DNA of 64,000 nucleotides from Cesiribacteraceae bacterium YIM B00369 (GCA_017948555.1 JAFMYY010000010.1:83927-147926), one strand, 5' to 3'; shown: positions 36,092-46,919, counted from the stretch's first letter. A program made the numbers and translations. Notes: generated from the sequence alone by a model not told the origin.

Positions 36092-39000
36092 ATGAAAAAA
36101 ATTTCACTCTTGTGGCAACTTAAAGGTTGCCTGGCATTTATTCCGCTGGCTGTGGCAGGGGCAATTGTCCCTCAGCAGGCTTTTGCGCGCCATCCCGCGG
36201 AGTGGCAACAGCCTGCTGAAAAAACAGTCCGGGGAAAAGTAACAGATGAAAATGGTGTTGGTCTTCCCGGTGTCACCATTAGGGTAAAAGATACCTCCCT
36301 TGGTACTGTAACAGATCTGGATGGTGGTTTTTCCATCTCTGTTCCTGATAATGAAGCCACCTTAATTTTTTCTTTTATAGGCTATGTTCAGCAAGAAGTA
36401 GCAGTAGGCAACAGATCTACCGTTGATATATCCTTAGTGCCGGACTTGAAATCGTTGGAGGAAGTAGTGGTAGTAGGGTATGGTACTCAAAAGAAAAGTG
36501 ATGTGACCGGTGCGTTGGTACATGTTAGCGAGGAAGAAATAAGGTCGCGACCTATAACCAATGCAATAGAAGCCATGCAGGGAAAAGCGGCTGGTGTGGA
36601 TGTTACCTCAAACGAAAGACCTGGAGAAATAGGCCAGATAAACATTCGTGGTGTACGCTCTTTAACAGCAAGTAATGATCCTCTCTATGTTGTGGACGGT
36701 ATTCCTTTGATGTCATCTTCAGGAATTGAAACCCTGAACCCGTTGGATATTGAGTCAATGGATATCCTGAAAGATGCTTCAGCAACTGCTATATATGGTT
36801 CAAGGGGAGCAAATGGTGTTGTAATAATTACCACCAAGAGAGGTAAAGCAGGTAAATTGTCTCTGAACTACTCAGGTTCCTTAACCACCGAAAATATTCA
36901 GGACCGTACTCAAATGATGACGGCAGATGAATACCTTACCTGGAGGCGCTGGGCCTATTACTATGCAGACCCTGCACAATACCCCAGAGGAGACCAGCCT
37001 ACAAGGGAAAATGATTACCAGATTTTCCTTGGTGCAAACGATCCTTACGCCTGGAATAACATTAACAGAGGCTGGGCTTCCGGCAACTGGGATGGATCGC
37101 AGGTACAGACTACTGACTGGGAAGGAATGGTTACCCAAACAGCTGTAACGCAAATACATAATTTAAGTGCTAGCGGCGGTAGTGATAAGGCAAGGGCTTT
37201 TGCTTCTTTTGGCTATCTGGATAATGAGGGAACCATGAAAGGCCAATCTTTTACGAGGTATTCATCAAAATTAAGCGTTGACTTAACTCCCTTCGATTGG
37301 TTTGAAATGGGCGCCAGCATAAATACTTCCTATAGTATCCAGCAGTATGGGCAGTCTACTACCGGCGGATCAGAGTCCAGCCCGAACAGTATTTTTGCTG
37401 CCGCCAGAGGTGTTTTTCCTTATGCTGTTCCTTTTGATGATGAAGGAAACAGGATTATGTTTCCCGGTGGGGATGATATGGTAAGAACGGTTGTTGGTGA
37501 ATGGGAACACACAGACAATGAACGAAAAATGCTGCGTACCATAGGTAGTTTGTATGCGCAGCTAAATATTCTTCCGGGTTTACGGTACCGGGTAAACTTT
37601 GGACCGGATTTCAGGTATTACCGGAACGGGATCTATGTTGATGAATTGTCAGTGGTCCGGAATGGTTCCCCAAACTTTGTTTCTTTGCGCAATCAAAACG
37701 ATTTTTCATGGACGCTGGATAACCTTTTGTATTACGATAAGGTATTTGGTCAGCATAATTTAGGGGTAACTTTATTACAGACAGCTTCTAACTGGAACCA
37801 AAACTCATCTTCCATGAGTGCCCAGGGTATTCCGTTGCCAAGCCAGAAATGGAATGCATTGAATCAGAATAACGTAACCAGCCTTTACGGCTGGGATTCG
37901 GACCTGACGGAACGCCAGTTAATGTCTTATATGGGGCGTGTTAATTACGGTTTTGCAGATAAATACATACTTACTTTATCCGGCCGCTGGGATGGTGCCT
38001 CACAGCTTGCAGATGGGCACAAATGGGCATTTTTCCCGTCTGCTGCATTGGCATGGCGCCTCGATCAGGAATCCTGGATGAGCAATGTGGATATTGTGAA
38101 CCAGCTGAAAGTCAGAATCGGGGTAGGAGTGACAGGTAATTCGGCCATTGATCCTTACCAGACCAAAGGTGGTGTAGTGTCTCTGTTCTATCCTTATGGA
38201 AGCTCTGCCACCCCCGGGTATGTACCTTCAGAATTGCTGATTGGTGGCGGGAATTTACCTTTGGCTAACCCTGAGCTTAGCTGGGAAAAAACAACACAGT
38301 ATAACCTGGGTGTTGATTTTTCACTGGCAAACGCCCGTGTTTCAGGAACAGTGGATGTTTATACTTCCAGGACAACAGATTTGTTAATGCAAATGTCTAT
38401 TCCATCCCTTACCGGCTTTACCTCCACCTTTGCGAACGTAGGTGAAACCCGAAACAGGGGGGTGGATGTAACCGTGAATACGCTGAATGTACAGGCGGGA
38501 GGCTTTACCTGGGAATCCGGTTTAAATGCTGCATGGCAGAAGGAGGAAATTGTTTCATTGTCTAACGGCAGAGAGGATGATATTTCCAATAACTGGTTTA
38601 TTGGAGAGTCTATTGGTGTTATATATGGGTTCGAGTCAAATGGAATCTGGCAGGAATCGGATAGGGAGGAAATGGAAAAATTCAACGCTAATGACCACAG
38701 TTTTCAGGTAGGTATGTCGCGTCCGGTTGACCAGAACGGCGACTATAGAATTAATCCAAACGATGACCGTGTAATCATTGGTAATACCCGTCCCCGCTGG
38801 ACTGTAGGGATGACAAATACCTTTACATACAGAAACTTTGATTTATCCGTCTTTATGTTTGGCCGCCTGGGGTATACCTTTAATACAGGAGGCGAATGGC
38901 AGGGGGGGCGTTACGTACAGCGCAGCATCGATTATTACAATGAGAACAATACAGATGCTGAATATCAGAAGCCTATTTTTAATGTAGCTGGTGGCGACCC

Positions 39001-39235
39001 TTATTTCAGTACTCTGGGATACAGAAGTGGCTCTTTTATAAAAATCCGGAATATTAATCTTGGCTATACCTTACCTGTTTCTGTAACAGAAAGAATGGGT
39101 ATAGAGAATTTAAAAGTTTATGTGCAGGCAAGAAATCCGGGTATGGTCTATTCCAAAATAGACTGGCTGGATATGGATACAGGCCTCTCCACCTGGAACC
39201 GTGGTTTTGTATTCGGTCTTAATGTTGGATTCTAA
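36092..39235 (+). CDS. SusC-like TonB-dependent transporter, pair 1
   Basis: 1,047 residues, outer-membrane beta-barrel importing glycans with TonB energy. The signal peptide (1-~32) contains LWQLKGCLAFIP at residues 7-18, shared with the two other SusC proteins here. Residues ~46-118 form a carboxypeptidase-regulatory-like domain (VRGKVTDENGVGLPGVTI), then the SusC/RagA signature LEEVVVVGYGTQKKSDVTGA and the plug (YVVDGIPLM, ASATAIYGSRGANGVVIIT), and finally a barrel to the C-terminus (RGFVFGLNVGF). The protein is closest to SusC 3 in this window. Its SusD partner begins 35 bp downstream. Confidence 0.94.
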   Translation: MKKISLLWQLKGCLAFIPLAVAGAIVPQQAFARHPAEWQQPAEKTVRGKVTDENGVGLPGVTIRVKDTSLGTVTDLDGGFSISVPDNEATLIFSFIGYVQQEVAVGNRSTVDISLVPDLKSLEEVVVVGYGTQKKSDVTGALVHVSEEEIRSRPITNAIEAMQGKAAGVDVTSNERPGEIGQINIRGVRSLTASNDPLYVVDGIPLMSSSGIETLNPLDIESMDILKDASATAIYGSRGANGVVIITTKRGKAGKLSLNYSGSLTTENIQDRTQMMTADEYLTWRRWAYYYADPAQYPRGDQPTRENDYQIFLGANDPYAWNNINRGWASGNWDGSQVQTTDWEGMVTQTAVTQIHNLSASGGSDKARAFASFGYLDNEGTMKGQSFTRYSSKLSVDLTPFDWFEMGASINTSYSIQQYGQSTTGGSESSPNSIFAAARGVFPYAVPFDDEGNRIMFPGGDDMVRTVVGEWEHTDNERKMLRTIGSLYAQLNILPGLRYRVNFGPDFRYYRNGIYVDELSVVRNGSPNFVSLRNQNDFSWTLDNLLYYDKVFGQHNLGVTLLQTASNWNQNSSSMSAQGIPLPSQKWNALNQNNVTSLYGWDSDLTERQLMSYMGRVNYGFADKYILTLSGRWDGASQLADGHKWAFFPSAALAWRLDQESWMSNVDIVNQLKVRIGVGVTGNSAIDPYQTKGGVVSLFYPYGSSATPGYVPSELLIGGGNLPLANPELSWEKTTQYNLGVDFSLANARVSGTVDVYTSRTTDLLMQMSIPSLTGFTSTFANVGETRNRGVDVTVNTLNVQAGGFTWESGLNAAWQKEEIVSLSNGREDDISNNWFIGESIGVIYGFESNGIWQESDREEMEKFNANDHSFQVGMSRPVDQNGDYRINPNDDRVIIGNTRPRWTVGMTNTFTYRNFDLSVFMFGRLGYTFNTGGEWQGGRYVQRSIDYYNENNTDAEYQKPIFNVAGGDPYFSTLGYRSGSFIKIRNINLGYTLPVSVTERMGIENLKVYVQARNPGMVYSKIDWLDMDTGLSTWNRGFVFGLNVGF

Positions 39236-39270
39236 ACTCAGGATCTTTAAAACTTCTAAAGAATAAAATT

Positions 39271-41232
39271 ATGCAATTCAGAAAGTCATTATATACAAAA
39301 GTACTGGCATTATCAGTATTAATTGGCTCAGGTTCCTCCTGTGCCGATTACCTTGAAGAGGAATTAACCACCCAGCGTACAACAGAGTACTTTTCCACTG
39401 AGGAAGGAATAGAAGATCTGGCAGTTGGTTTATATTACAACCTCCGGTTCCACTTTGGTTACGAATGGGCTTTTGCAACCACTAATTACGGTACAGACGA
39501 ATTTCGTACCGGTGGTGATGCATCAAATGGCATGTGGAACAGTTATGATGGTAATTTTACATCCCTGATTACCCCGGTAAATGTGAATACGGCCATGGCA
39601 AATACTTTATGGGATGCTATGTACATGGGCATAAACTCTGCCAATCTTTTAATTCAGAATGCTGAAGCTAATATTACAGATGAAGCGGCAAAAAATGTTT
39701 ATATGGGTGAGGGCTATTTTATGCGTGCTTTCAATTACCTGAAACTGGTGCGCCAGTACGGCGGAGTTCCTCTGAAGACAGAACCAAGTATTACAGTGGA
39801 ACGGGAATTTACCCGTAATTCTGCACAGGAAGTTATGGAACAGGTTATATCCGATTTTAATGCAGCCTATAACCTTCTGCCTCCTTCGGCATCAGTTCCG
39901 GGTAAAATTACGAAGGATGCTGCCGCTCATTTTCTGGCTAAAGCTTTTTTATTCCGCGCCAGCGAAATTAATGATAGCTGGAACGGGGGAACAAAAGTAG
40001 CTGATCTGGAGGCAGGGATGAGGTTTGCGGAGGAAGTTATTGCCAACCGTACCCTGGCGCCTGACTTTGCTGATTTGTGGAATTATACAGCTGTAGACGG
40101 GCCGAATGAAAGCCTTAATGAAATAATTTTAGCTGCACAGTTTACATCCGACAGGTCCACGAGGGGTACCTACGGGAATCAGATTCATTTATATTACCTG
40201 TCGCAGTACCTCAACCTGCCTCACATGACAAGGGATATAGCGGGTGGCCGTGAGTACCAGCGCCTCCGCACCAATTATTATTCTTACTTTGTTTATGACC
40301 GGGTAAATGACTCCCGCTTCTGGAAAAGCTTTAAAACTAAGTATGCAATTAATAATCCTGCTGCTGATTCTGATTATGAACTGGGTGATCTGGGTGTAAT
40401 GTACATTATTAATGACCCTGAGGATAACCGCTTTGCTGGAGAGGGAAGCCTGAGCAAGGTAACAGATCCTGAAACAGGAAAGGTCATTCCATCGGTTTTT
40501 GCTACATATGCTGAAGGCAGAGCTTATCTGGACAGTGATGGATTTCAGAACCGTTTTGCGCCATTAAATAAATTTATAGATGGTTCCCGCGAAGCTGTCG
40601 GGGATGGTATTGGGTACCGCGATGGCATACTTGCCCGCCTGGCAGATACTTATCTCACAGCTGCTGAAATAGCTATCCGCCAGAATGATTATGCCACAGC
40701 CCTGAACTATATTAATGCTGTAAGGGATCGGGCTGAATATAAGGCAGGGGAAGACCGCTCAGCTTACACCGATGGCGGAGCTGCTTACAATCCGGAATCT
40801 AATCCTGCAGGATACGCCAGCTTTGGGGAAAGAAATTCCTTTTATGCAGGGAATTCATACTATGAATCTAATAATATCCCTGAAACAACAGAGCCTACGG
40901 ATTTAACGATTACCAGCTTCTCCGATCTGCCGGCTGAGGATGAAGCTATTATTCAAACTTTAGGATATACCAGCGATTATGACCGGGCCCTGGCATTTTT
41001 GCTGAATGAACGTTCCAGGGAGCTTATGGGGGAATTTTATCGGTGGGAAGATCTCTCACGGACCCTGACTTTAGTCGACAGGGCCAGAGCCTTTAATAAG
41101 CAGGCGGCACCTAACATACAGCCACGGCACAACCTAAGGCCAATACCACAAACCCACCTCGATGCAATCCAGAGAGGAGGCGCTGCATTAACTCCGGCCC
41201 AGAAGACGGAAGAGCAAAACCCGGGGTATTAG
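39271..41232 (+). CDS. SusD/RagB-like glycan-binding lipoprotein, pair 1
   Basis: 653 residues. Signal peptide with lipobox GSSC (Cys24). SusD TPR-like helical fold: EGYFMRAFNYLKLVRQYGGVPL, AAHFLAKAFLFRASE and DGILARLADTYLTAAEIAI, with the family-typical end LNERSRELMGEFYRWEDLSRT and RPIPQTHLDAI. It caps SusC 1 and binds the incoming oligosaccharide. Long for the family (usually 500-600 residues) because of an insertion around residues 370-430. Similar in sequence and length to SusD 3. A terminator follows 26 bp later. Confidence 0.93.
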   Translation: MQFRKSLYTKVLALSVLIGSGSSCADYLEEELTTQRTTEYFSTEEGIEDLAVGLYYNLRFHFGYEWAFATTNYGTDEFRTGGDASNGMWNSYDGNFTSLITPVNVNTAMANTLWDAMYMGINSANLLIQNAEANITDEAAKNVYMGEGYFMRAFNYLKLVRQYGGVPLKTEPSITVEREFTRNSAQEVMEQVISDFNAAYNLLPPSASVPGKITKDAAAHFLAKAFLFRASEINDSWNGGTKVADLEAGMRFAEEVIANRTLAPDFADLWNYTAVDGPNESLNEIILAAQFTSDRSTRGTYGNQIHLYYLSQYLNLPHMTRDIAGGREYQRLRTNYYSYFVYDRVNDSRFWKSFKTKYAINNPAADSDYELGDLGVMYIINDPEDNRFAGEGSLSKVTDPETGKVIPSVFATYAEGRAYLDSDGFQNRFAPLNKFIDGSREAVGDGIGYRDGILARLADTYLTAAEIAIRQNDYATALNYINAVRDRAEYKAGEDRSAYTDGGAAYNPESNPAGYASFGERNSFYAGNSYYESNNIPETTEPTDLTITSFSDLPAEDEAIIQTLGYTSDYDRALAFLLNERSRELMGEFYRWEDLSRTLTLVDRARAFNKQAAPNIQPRHNLRPIPQTHLDAIQRGGAALTPAQKTEEQNPGY

Positions 41233-41258
41233 AAATCTGAACTTTTAAGACGAAATAA

Positions 41259-41286
41259 GGCTGTCCTGCGGGCAGTCTTTTTTTTG
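41259..41286 (+). terminator. Rho-independent terminator after susD 1
   Basis: An 8-bp stem GGCTGTCC / GGGCAGTC (two G-T pairs), 3-nt loop and nine T. Confidence 0.82.
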
Positions 41287-41582
41287 CTTGCAGGGCCCTG
41301 AAAATAATCCTTCTTCGCTCTGCAGCAGAATATAGGCCAACCAGATTATGTAAATATTAAAGAAAATGTGTGGAGGCATTCTATTTTAATTTAAAGAATG
41401 AAAGGCGCCAAATCACAGGTAAGGAGTGTGCTTGTATTTTTTTTTCTCTTGTTTTAGAAGGCCGGATAAAAAAGTTTAGCCTGAAAAAATATTAGTTTAT
41501 GTATCTCTGTTTTTATTTTGTGAATGTTCTGCTAATTTAAGGAGAATTGGATGAATATTTTATTGTTTGAACAATGACAACC

Positions 41583-41598
41583 CGATAGCACAGGATAG
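41583..41598 (+). promoter_or_regulatory. GGATA direct-repeat motif, copy 2
   Basis: CGATAGCACAGGATAG, 10-bp period, with TTTAAG 27 bp later. The downstream AATAATATATTG segment is identical to that of copy 1. 384 bp before the ATG. Confidence 0.65.
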
Positions 41599-41853
41599 TG
41601 GAGTAAATTAGAAATAATATATTGCTTTAAGTCCACTTTTGGTACGGATGCAGAAGTGGCCTTTTTTGATGTTGTTGAATTTTTGACTAAACGTAATTTA
41701 TTTTTTTCTCCTGTGGTAAGGCAGATAAGAAAGAAGAGTATAAGGTTTATAGTCTTTTAAGGAGGTTGTTTTTTGGCCGGAACCCAGTCGTAATTAAATA
41801 CCATAAATTTTTATTTGAAAATCAGCTTACCGGTTTTCTCAGAACCTTAATTC

Positions 41854-41865
41854 GCAATCGATTGC
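41854..41865. promoter_or_regulatory. CG-centred palindrome, copy 2 (LacI-type operator candidate)
   Basis: GCAATCGATTGC, a perfect 12-bp palindrome with central CG, 102 bp before the susC 2 ATG. Confidence 0.6.
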
Positions 41866-41966
41866 ATTATCAGGTTAATGTTCTGAAATCATAATTTTAT
41901 CAGAGAGAGCTAAAAGAATATTTTTTATAATCATCATCTACATTTTATTAACTAAAAATTTCACCT

Positions 41967-44900
41967 ATGAAAAAAGTTTCACTTTTATGGCAGCTGAAAG
42001 GTTGTCTGGCATTTATTCCGATTGCTTTCGCAGGGGGTGTCCTCCCCGGGGAGGCTATGGCCGGGTCTTATAAAGAGTGGAAACAGCCTTTGGACTGGAG
42101 CATTTCCGGTAAGGTGACTTCGGCTTCCGGAGAGCCTTTGCCAGGAGTAACTGTACTTTTGAAAGGTACAAATAATGGAACTGTTACGTCGCTCGATGGA
42201 ACCTTTAATTTATCTGTGCCGGAAGAACCGGGAACTGTTTCCTTTACCTTTATTGGTTTTACAGCACAGGAGAGGTCTTTTACCGGGCCAACCACTATGA
42301 ATGTTTCTTTAACTGAAGATGTGAAATCTTTGGAAGAAGTGGTGGTTGTAGGTTACGGAACAGAAAAGAGAAAAGACCTGACCGGGGCCGTTTCTTCAGT
42401 TAGCTCAGAAAATTTTAATCCGGGAGTTGCTGTTTCTCCTGAGCAATTAATTCAGGGAAAAGCGGCCGGGGTAAATATAGTGCAGGATAGCGGCCAGCCT
42501 GGTGCAGCCTCAACTGTAAGAATACGGGGCTCCAACTCTATTTCAGCCGGGAATGACCCTTTATACGTTATAGATGGAGTACCTCTGCAATTCGGGTCAT
42601 CAAATAATTTTGTGTCGGGACAGCAGGGAACATCTCCTTTTTCCTCCCAGCCTTCCAACCCTTTAAATTCTCTGAACCCTGCAGATATTGAGTCTATTGA
42701 CATATTGAAAGATGCCTCCGCTACGGCAATTTACGGATCCAGGGGTGCTAACGGAGTGATTGTAATTACCACAAAAAGTAAAAAAGCAAACGAAACGCTT
42801 ACGTATGATGGCTTTGTTGGAATATCAAATGTAAGAAAGACCCTGCCATTCCTTTCAGCTGCTGAATACAGGGAATATGCCCGAAGCAATGACCTTGAGT
42901 TTCCTGACGAAGGAGCAAACACAAACTGGCAGGAGGAGGTTTTTCGTACTGCTGTCAGTCAGAACCATAACATTGCTTTTGGCGGCGGAGGCGGAGACAG
43001 CAACTACAGGGCATCTGTAGGTTATACCTCTCAGGAAGGTGTTATTTTATCTTCTGCCTTAGAAAAATATACCGGTCGTTTGAATGCTAATCATAAAGCC
43101 CTTGATGGAAGGTTAAGAATAGGACTGAACCTGACTTATGGTAAAGTAATAGAAGATAATGCACCTGTATCTTCCAACATTGGTAATGAAGGAGGTAATC
43201 TTTTAAAAGATGCTTTAAGATGGGCTCCCACATTACCGGTATTAAATCCGGATGGTAGTTACTACCAGCTTGGGGAGCTCAGGATTAATCCGGTTTCCTG
43301 GATAGAGGTGGAAGATGAGCGGGATACTGATTTCTTTTTAGGCAGCACTAATGTTTCCTTTGACCTTACAGATGCTCTTACCTTCAGAGTAAACCTGGGC
43401 TTTAACAATGAAATGGTGGAACGCTTTACAAATATGCCGTCTACTCACCCTTCAGGAGAAACAGACAGAGGGCGGGCCTCCATCAATAAAGCAAATAACT
43501 CCAGTACGCTTATGGAGTACACCCTTAATTATTCAAAAGATATAACCACTAACAGTAATTTAAGTGTTTTAGGTGGTTATTCCTTTCAGCGATTCCAGTA
43601 TGATTTTACCTTTATGGAAGCTAACCGCTTTGTATCCAGTTCAGTAAGATGGAACCTGATGCAATCGGGGCGGGTGCTCAACAATAATTCTTATAAAACT
43701 GCTAACAGGTTAGAGTCTGTTTTCGGCCGCGTTAATTATAAATTACTGGACAGGTATCTTTTTACTTTTACCCTGCGTAATGACGGTTCCAGCCGTTTTG
43801 GCGAAAACAACCGTTGGGGCTTGTTTCCATCAGGTGCATTCGCATGGCGGATTTCTGATGAGGATTTCTTTTCAGGAGCTACTACTTTCAGTAACCTGAA
43901 GTTGAGGACAGGGTATGGTGTGGCCGGTAACCAGGAAATACCTAACGACCTTTACAGGCCACAGTTAGGGATTAACGGATCGGCTGTTTATGTATTAGGA
44001 GGAGAGCCAATTCCAAGTGTGTTACCAACCAATTATGCTAACCCGGATTTGCAATGGGAGCAAACATCGCAGCTGAATGTTGGTCTGGATTTTGGATTGC
44101 TGGAGGAACGGATTTATGGTTCCATAGATTATTACCGGAAGCATACCACCGATCTGTTATTGCAATTTTCAACCACGGCTCCTTCTGTTGTAGCTAACCA
44201 GTGGGCAAATGTCGGAGAGGTTGAAAATAAGGGAATTGAACTCGCTTTGAACGCCGTTATTATTGATAACAACGATTTAAGCTGGAATGCTAATGTTAAC
44301 TGGACAAGAAACAGGAATGAGGTGCTTTCCCTCTCCAATGACCAGTTTTCCAGAGAAGAAATAAGAACAGCTCCTCTTTCCGGTGTGGTAACACCAAGAG
44401 ATTTCTCCCAGATTATCAGGCCGGGATACCCGATAGGAACCTTCTACGGCAGACAGTTTACCGGCTACGATGAAAATGGAATGGAAACTTATGTTGATGA
44501 AGATGGAGATGGTGTTGGTGACCTTATGGTAATTGGAAATGCTCAGCCGGATTTTGTGTATGGCTTTTCAAGTAATGTAAGATGGAAGAATTTTGATGCA
44601 TCTGTAACTTTCAGAGGTGTTTACGGCAATGACATCATGAACAATACAGCTGCGGAATTTTCCTACCCGGGCACTGCTCCCGGTGTAAATGTACTTCGTT
44701 CAGCTATTGAAAACACAGAAGTGAGCAGGGGTCAGGCACCTCAGATCTCGTCCCGCTGGATTGAGGATGGCAGTTACCTGAGGTTAGATAACATAAATAT
44801 CGGATACAATTTTAATTCTGATGCCATTAAATTTTTGCAAAGGGCCCGTGTATATGTAACCGGCCAGAATCTCTTTGTATTGACAAATTATACCGGATTC

Positions 44901-45014
44901 GACCCTGAAGTAAGAACCAATACTAATACCGGAGGAACAGCACCTATAGGAGTTGATTACATTGCTTACCCCCGGCCAAGAGTGTTCCAGCTCGGAGCGA
45001 GCCTCTCTTTTTAA
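41967..45014 (+). CDS. SusC-like TonB-dependent transporter, pair 2
   Basis: 1,015 residues. Signal peptide with the same LWQLKGCLAFIP core (residues 7-18). The carboxypeptidase-regulatory-like domain (ISGKVTSASGEPLPGVTVLL) precedes the signature LEEVVVVGYGTEKRKDLTGA and a plug with RIRGSNSISAGNDPLYVIDG and an insertion around GSSNNFVSGQQG; the barrel ends RVFQLGASLSF. The sequence is clearly different from SusC 1 and SusC 3 beyond the leader, suggesting another ligand size or structure. SusD 2 begins 28 bp downstream. Confidence 0.94.
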   Translation: MKKVSLLWQLKGCLAFIPIAFAGGVLPGEAMAGSYKEWKQPLDWSISGKVTSASGEPLPGVTVLLKGTNNGTVTSLDGTFNLSVPEEPGTVSFTFIGFTAQERSFTGPTTMNVSLTEDVKSLEEVVVVGYGTEKRKDLTGAVSSVSSENFNPGVAVSPEQLIQGKAAGVNIVQDSGQPGAASTVRIRGSNSISAGNDPLYVIDGVPLQFGSSNNFVSGQQGTSPFSSQPSNPLNSLNPADIESIDILKDASATAIYGSRGANGVIVITTKSKKANETLTYDGFVGISNVRKTLPFLSAAEYREYARSNDLEFPDEGANTNWQEEVFRTAVSQNHNIAFGGGGGDSNYRASVGYTSQEGVILSSALEKYTGRLNANHKALDGRLRIGLNLTYGKVIEDNAPVSSNIGNEGGNLLKDALRWAPTLPVLNPDGSYYQLGELRINPVSWIEVEDERDTDFFLGSTNVSFDLTDALTFRVNLGFNNEMVERFTNMPSTHPSGETDRGRASINKANNSSTLMEYTLNYSKDITTNSNLSVLGGYSFQRFQYDFTFMEANRFVSSSVRWNLMQSGRVLNNNSYKTANRLESVFGRVNYKLLDRYLFTFTLRNDGSSRFGENNRWGLFPSGAFAWRISDEDFFSGATTFSNLKLRTGYGVAGNQEIPNDLYRPQLGINGSAVYVLGGEPIPSVLPTNYANPDLQWEQTSQLNVGLDFGLLEERIYGSIDYYRKHTTDLLLQFSTTAPSVVANQWANVGEVENKGIELALNAVIIDNNDLSWNANVNWTRNRNEVLSLSNDQFSREEIRTAPLSGVVTPRDFSQIIRPGYPIGTFYGRQFTGYDENGMETYVDEDGDGVGDLMVIGNAQPDFVYGFSSNVRWKNFDASVTFRGVYGNDIMNNTAAEFSYPGTAPGVNVLRSAIENTEVSRGQAPQISSRWIEDGSYLRLDNINIGYNFNSDAIKFLQRARVYVTGQNLFVLTNYTGFDPEVRTNTNTGGTAPIGVDYIAYPRPRVFQLGASLSF

Positions 45015-45041
45015 TGGAAACGATTGAAAATTTAATTAAAG

Positions 45042-46625
45042 ATGAAAATGAAGAATATAATATCAGGAATGTATAGAAAGCTGGCGATAGGTGCCGCTTC
45101 GCTATTAATTTTGTTGCCGGGATGTGGATTGGATGAAGATGTGTATTCAATATATACGCCTGAGACATTTTATACCACTGATGCAGCGGTTTTATCTTCC
45201 TTATCAGGTGTTTACCGGAATTTTGCATCTATAACAGGGATGGGTATTGAATACAGGGTGCTGGAGTTGCCCGCCGATCAGGTTGTATTGCATGGTAAGA
45301 TCCAGGGATGGTGGCAAAATGCAGAATCAGAGCAGTTAATGGAACATAAGTGGGATGCAAGTCATCCATACCTGAACACTACCTGGAATACATTTTTTGC
45401 TACTGTAGGGCAGGCCAATGCCTTAATTGCTTCTTTAGATGCATCCGGGATGGATAACGTGGAAGGTGCTAAAGCTGAATTAAGAGCTTTACGGGCTTAT
45501 GCCTACTTTTTTTTAATGGATTTATTTGGTAACGTACCAATTTTCTTAGAGGAGCGGGTTGACCCTCTTAATTTGCCGACTCAGAATACAAGAACAGAGG
45601 TTTTTGAATTTGTGGTTGAAGAACTGGAAGCAGCAGCCCTGGTTCTTCCCTCACAGACTGAGGTTGGAGGCGAATATTATGGCAGGTTAACAAAGGAAGC
45701 CGTTTATGCTTTGCTGGCTACTGTAAATTTAAATGCTGAAGTGTACACAGGTACCGAACAATGGGATGAAGTATTAAAATATGCCGATCTGGTAATTACT
45801 TCGGGAGCATACGGCCTGCTGGATAACTATTTTGATAACTTCAGTCCCGATAATGAAAGGAACAGGGAGTTTATTTTCGGAGGGATTTATACGCCCAACG
45901 TTTCAGGAGGTATAGGTCAGCCATTTGTACAAAAAGTGCTGCCCGGTATTAGTGGCGGGTTGTTTGGCTTGCCATATACTCCTCAAAACGGATTTGGTAC
46001 ACGGCCTTCCATTGAGGCATTGTATGAAGAACGGGATGTTCGAAAAAATATGTTCCTGTCGCATGGAGAACTGAAGGATCCAAGAACCGGTGAAACGGTT
46101 ATGGTGGAAAGAGTAATTCCTGATAATAACTCACAGCTTTATGATCCTGAACGCTCTTCATCCGGTCCTGTGCCTTACGTTATTATACCTGCTACAGGAA
46201 TCAGGGAACAACCTATGAATGCAGGTATTAAGTGGATTAAATGGGGGCTGGACCCGAACACCAATGGAGGAAATGCAAGTAATGATGTGGCATTTATCCG
46301 CTATGCTGATGTTCTGCTGATGAAGGCTGAAGCACTTGCAAGAAAGGGAGATTTTGGTGCGGCATTACCTATCATAAATGAGATCAGGGAAAGAAGCGAC
46401 GCCACTCCTTTAACTTCAGTTACACTGGATGATATTTTCGAGGAGAGAGGAAGGGAATTAGCCTTTGAAATGACAAGAAGAAGGGATTTAATCCGTTTCG
46501 GAAAATACACTGAACCATGGGAATTCAAAGGCCCTTCCGAATCTTACCGGACTTTATTTCCAATTCCCCGTATTGCCATGAATGCAAACCCAAATCTTGA
46601 CCAGAATGATGGGTACGGAGAGTAA
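45042..46625 (+). CDS. SusD/RagB-like glycan-binding lipoprotein, pair 2
   Basis: 527 residues (ATG 45048 is an alternative start). Signal peptide with lipobox LLPGC. SusD features: YTPETFYTTDAAVLSSLSGVYRNF, ELRALRAYAYFFLMDLFGNVPIF, TKEAVYALLATVNLNAEVY, FIRYADVLLMKAEALARKGD and RGRELAFEMTRRRDLIRFG. Normal length, a different subfamily from SusD 1 and SusD 3, matching its divergent SusC. A terminator follows. Confidence 0.93.
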   Translation: MKMKNIISGMYRKLAIGAASLLILLPGCGLDEDVYSIYTPETFYTTDAAVLSSLSGVYRNFASITGMGIEYRVLELPADQVVLHGKIQGWWQNAESEQLMEHKWDASHPYLNTTWNTFFATVGQANALIASLDASGMDNVEGAKAELRALRAYAYFFLMDLFGNVPIFLEERVDPLNLPTQNTRTEVFEFVVEELEAAALVLPSQTEVGGEYYGRLTKEAVYALLATVNLNAEVYTGTEQWDEVLKYADLVITSGAYGLLDNYFDNFSPDNERNREFIFGGIYTPNVSGGIGQPFVQKVLPGISGGLFGLPYTPQNGFGTRPSIEALYEERDVRKNMFLSHGELKDPRTGETVMVERVIPDNNSQLYDPERSSSGPVPYVIIPATGIREQPMNAGIKWIKWGLDPNTNGGNASNDVAFIRYADVLLMKAEALARKGDFGAALPIINEIRERSDATPLTSVTLDDIFEERGRELAFEMTRRRDLIRFGKYTEPWEFKGPSESYRTLFPIPRIAMNANPNLDQNDGYGE

Positions 46626-46687
46626 CTGAGTTGAAGATTATTCAGGGGCAGAAATCAACAATCAAACTGAACCGGAAAATTTTAAAG

Positions 46688-46720
46688 GGCGGATCTCAAA
46701 AGGGAGTTTCCGCCTTTTTT
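46688..46720 (+). terminator. Rho-independent terminator after susD 2
   Basis: GGCGGA / TCCGCC stem, extendable by an inner TCTC/GAG pairing, followed by six T. Confidence 0.78.
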
Positions 46721-46919
46721 AAATTTTTACAGCTTCCTTTATTCTTTACCTGTTCTGCTGCCGGATATTCAGGTGTTGCAGGCGGGCAGTTACTATTGCA
46801 GGTATTCTTTACCTGTAACCAATTTCTGAAAGAATAATTTGTTAAACATAATGTACACCATGATAAAAACTGAACATAACCTTACAATTATAAATTTAAC
46901 AGCTTACAGGTTCCGGCCA

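Larger units (their letters stand above)
41287..41966. other. Leader region of susC 2
   Basis: About 680 bp, AT-rich, without a gene. It contains the GGATA-type direct repeat at 41583-41598 with TTTAAG at 41626, the perfect palindrome at 41854-41865 and the block shared with susC 1 (41935 into the gene). Confidence 0.6.
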
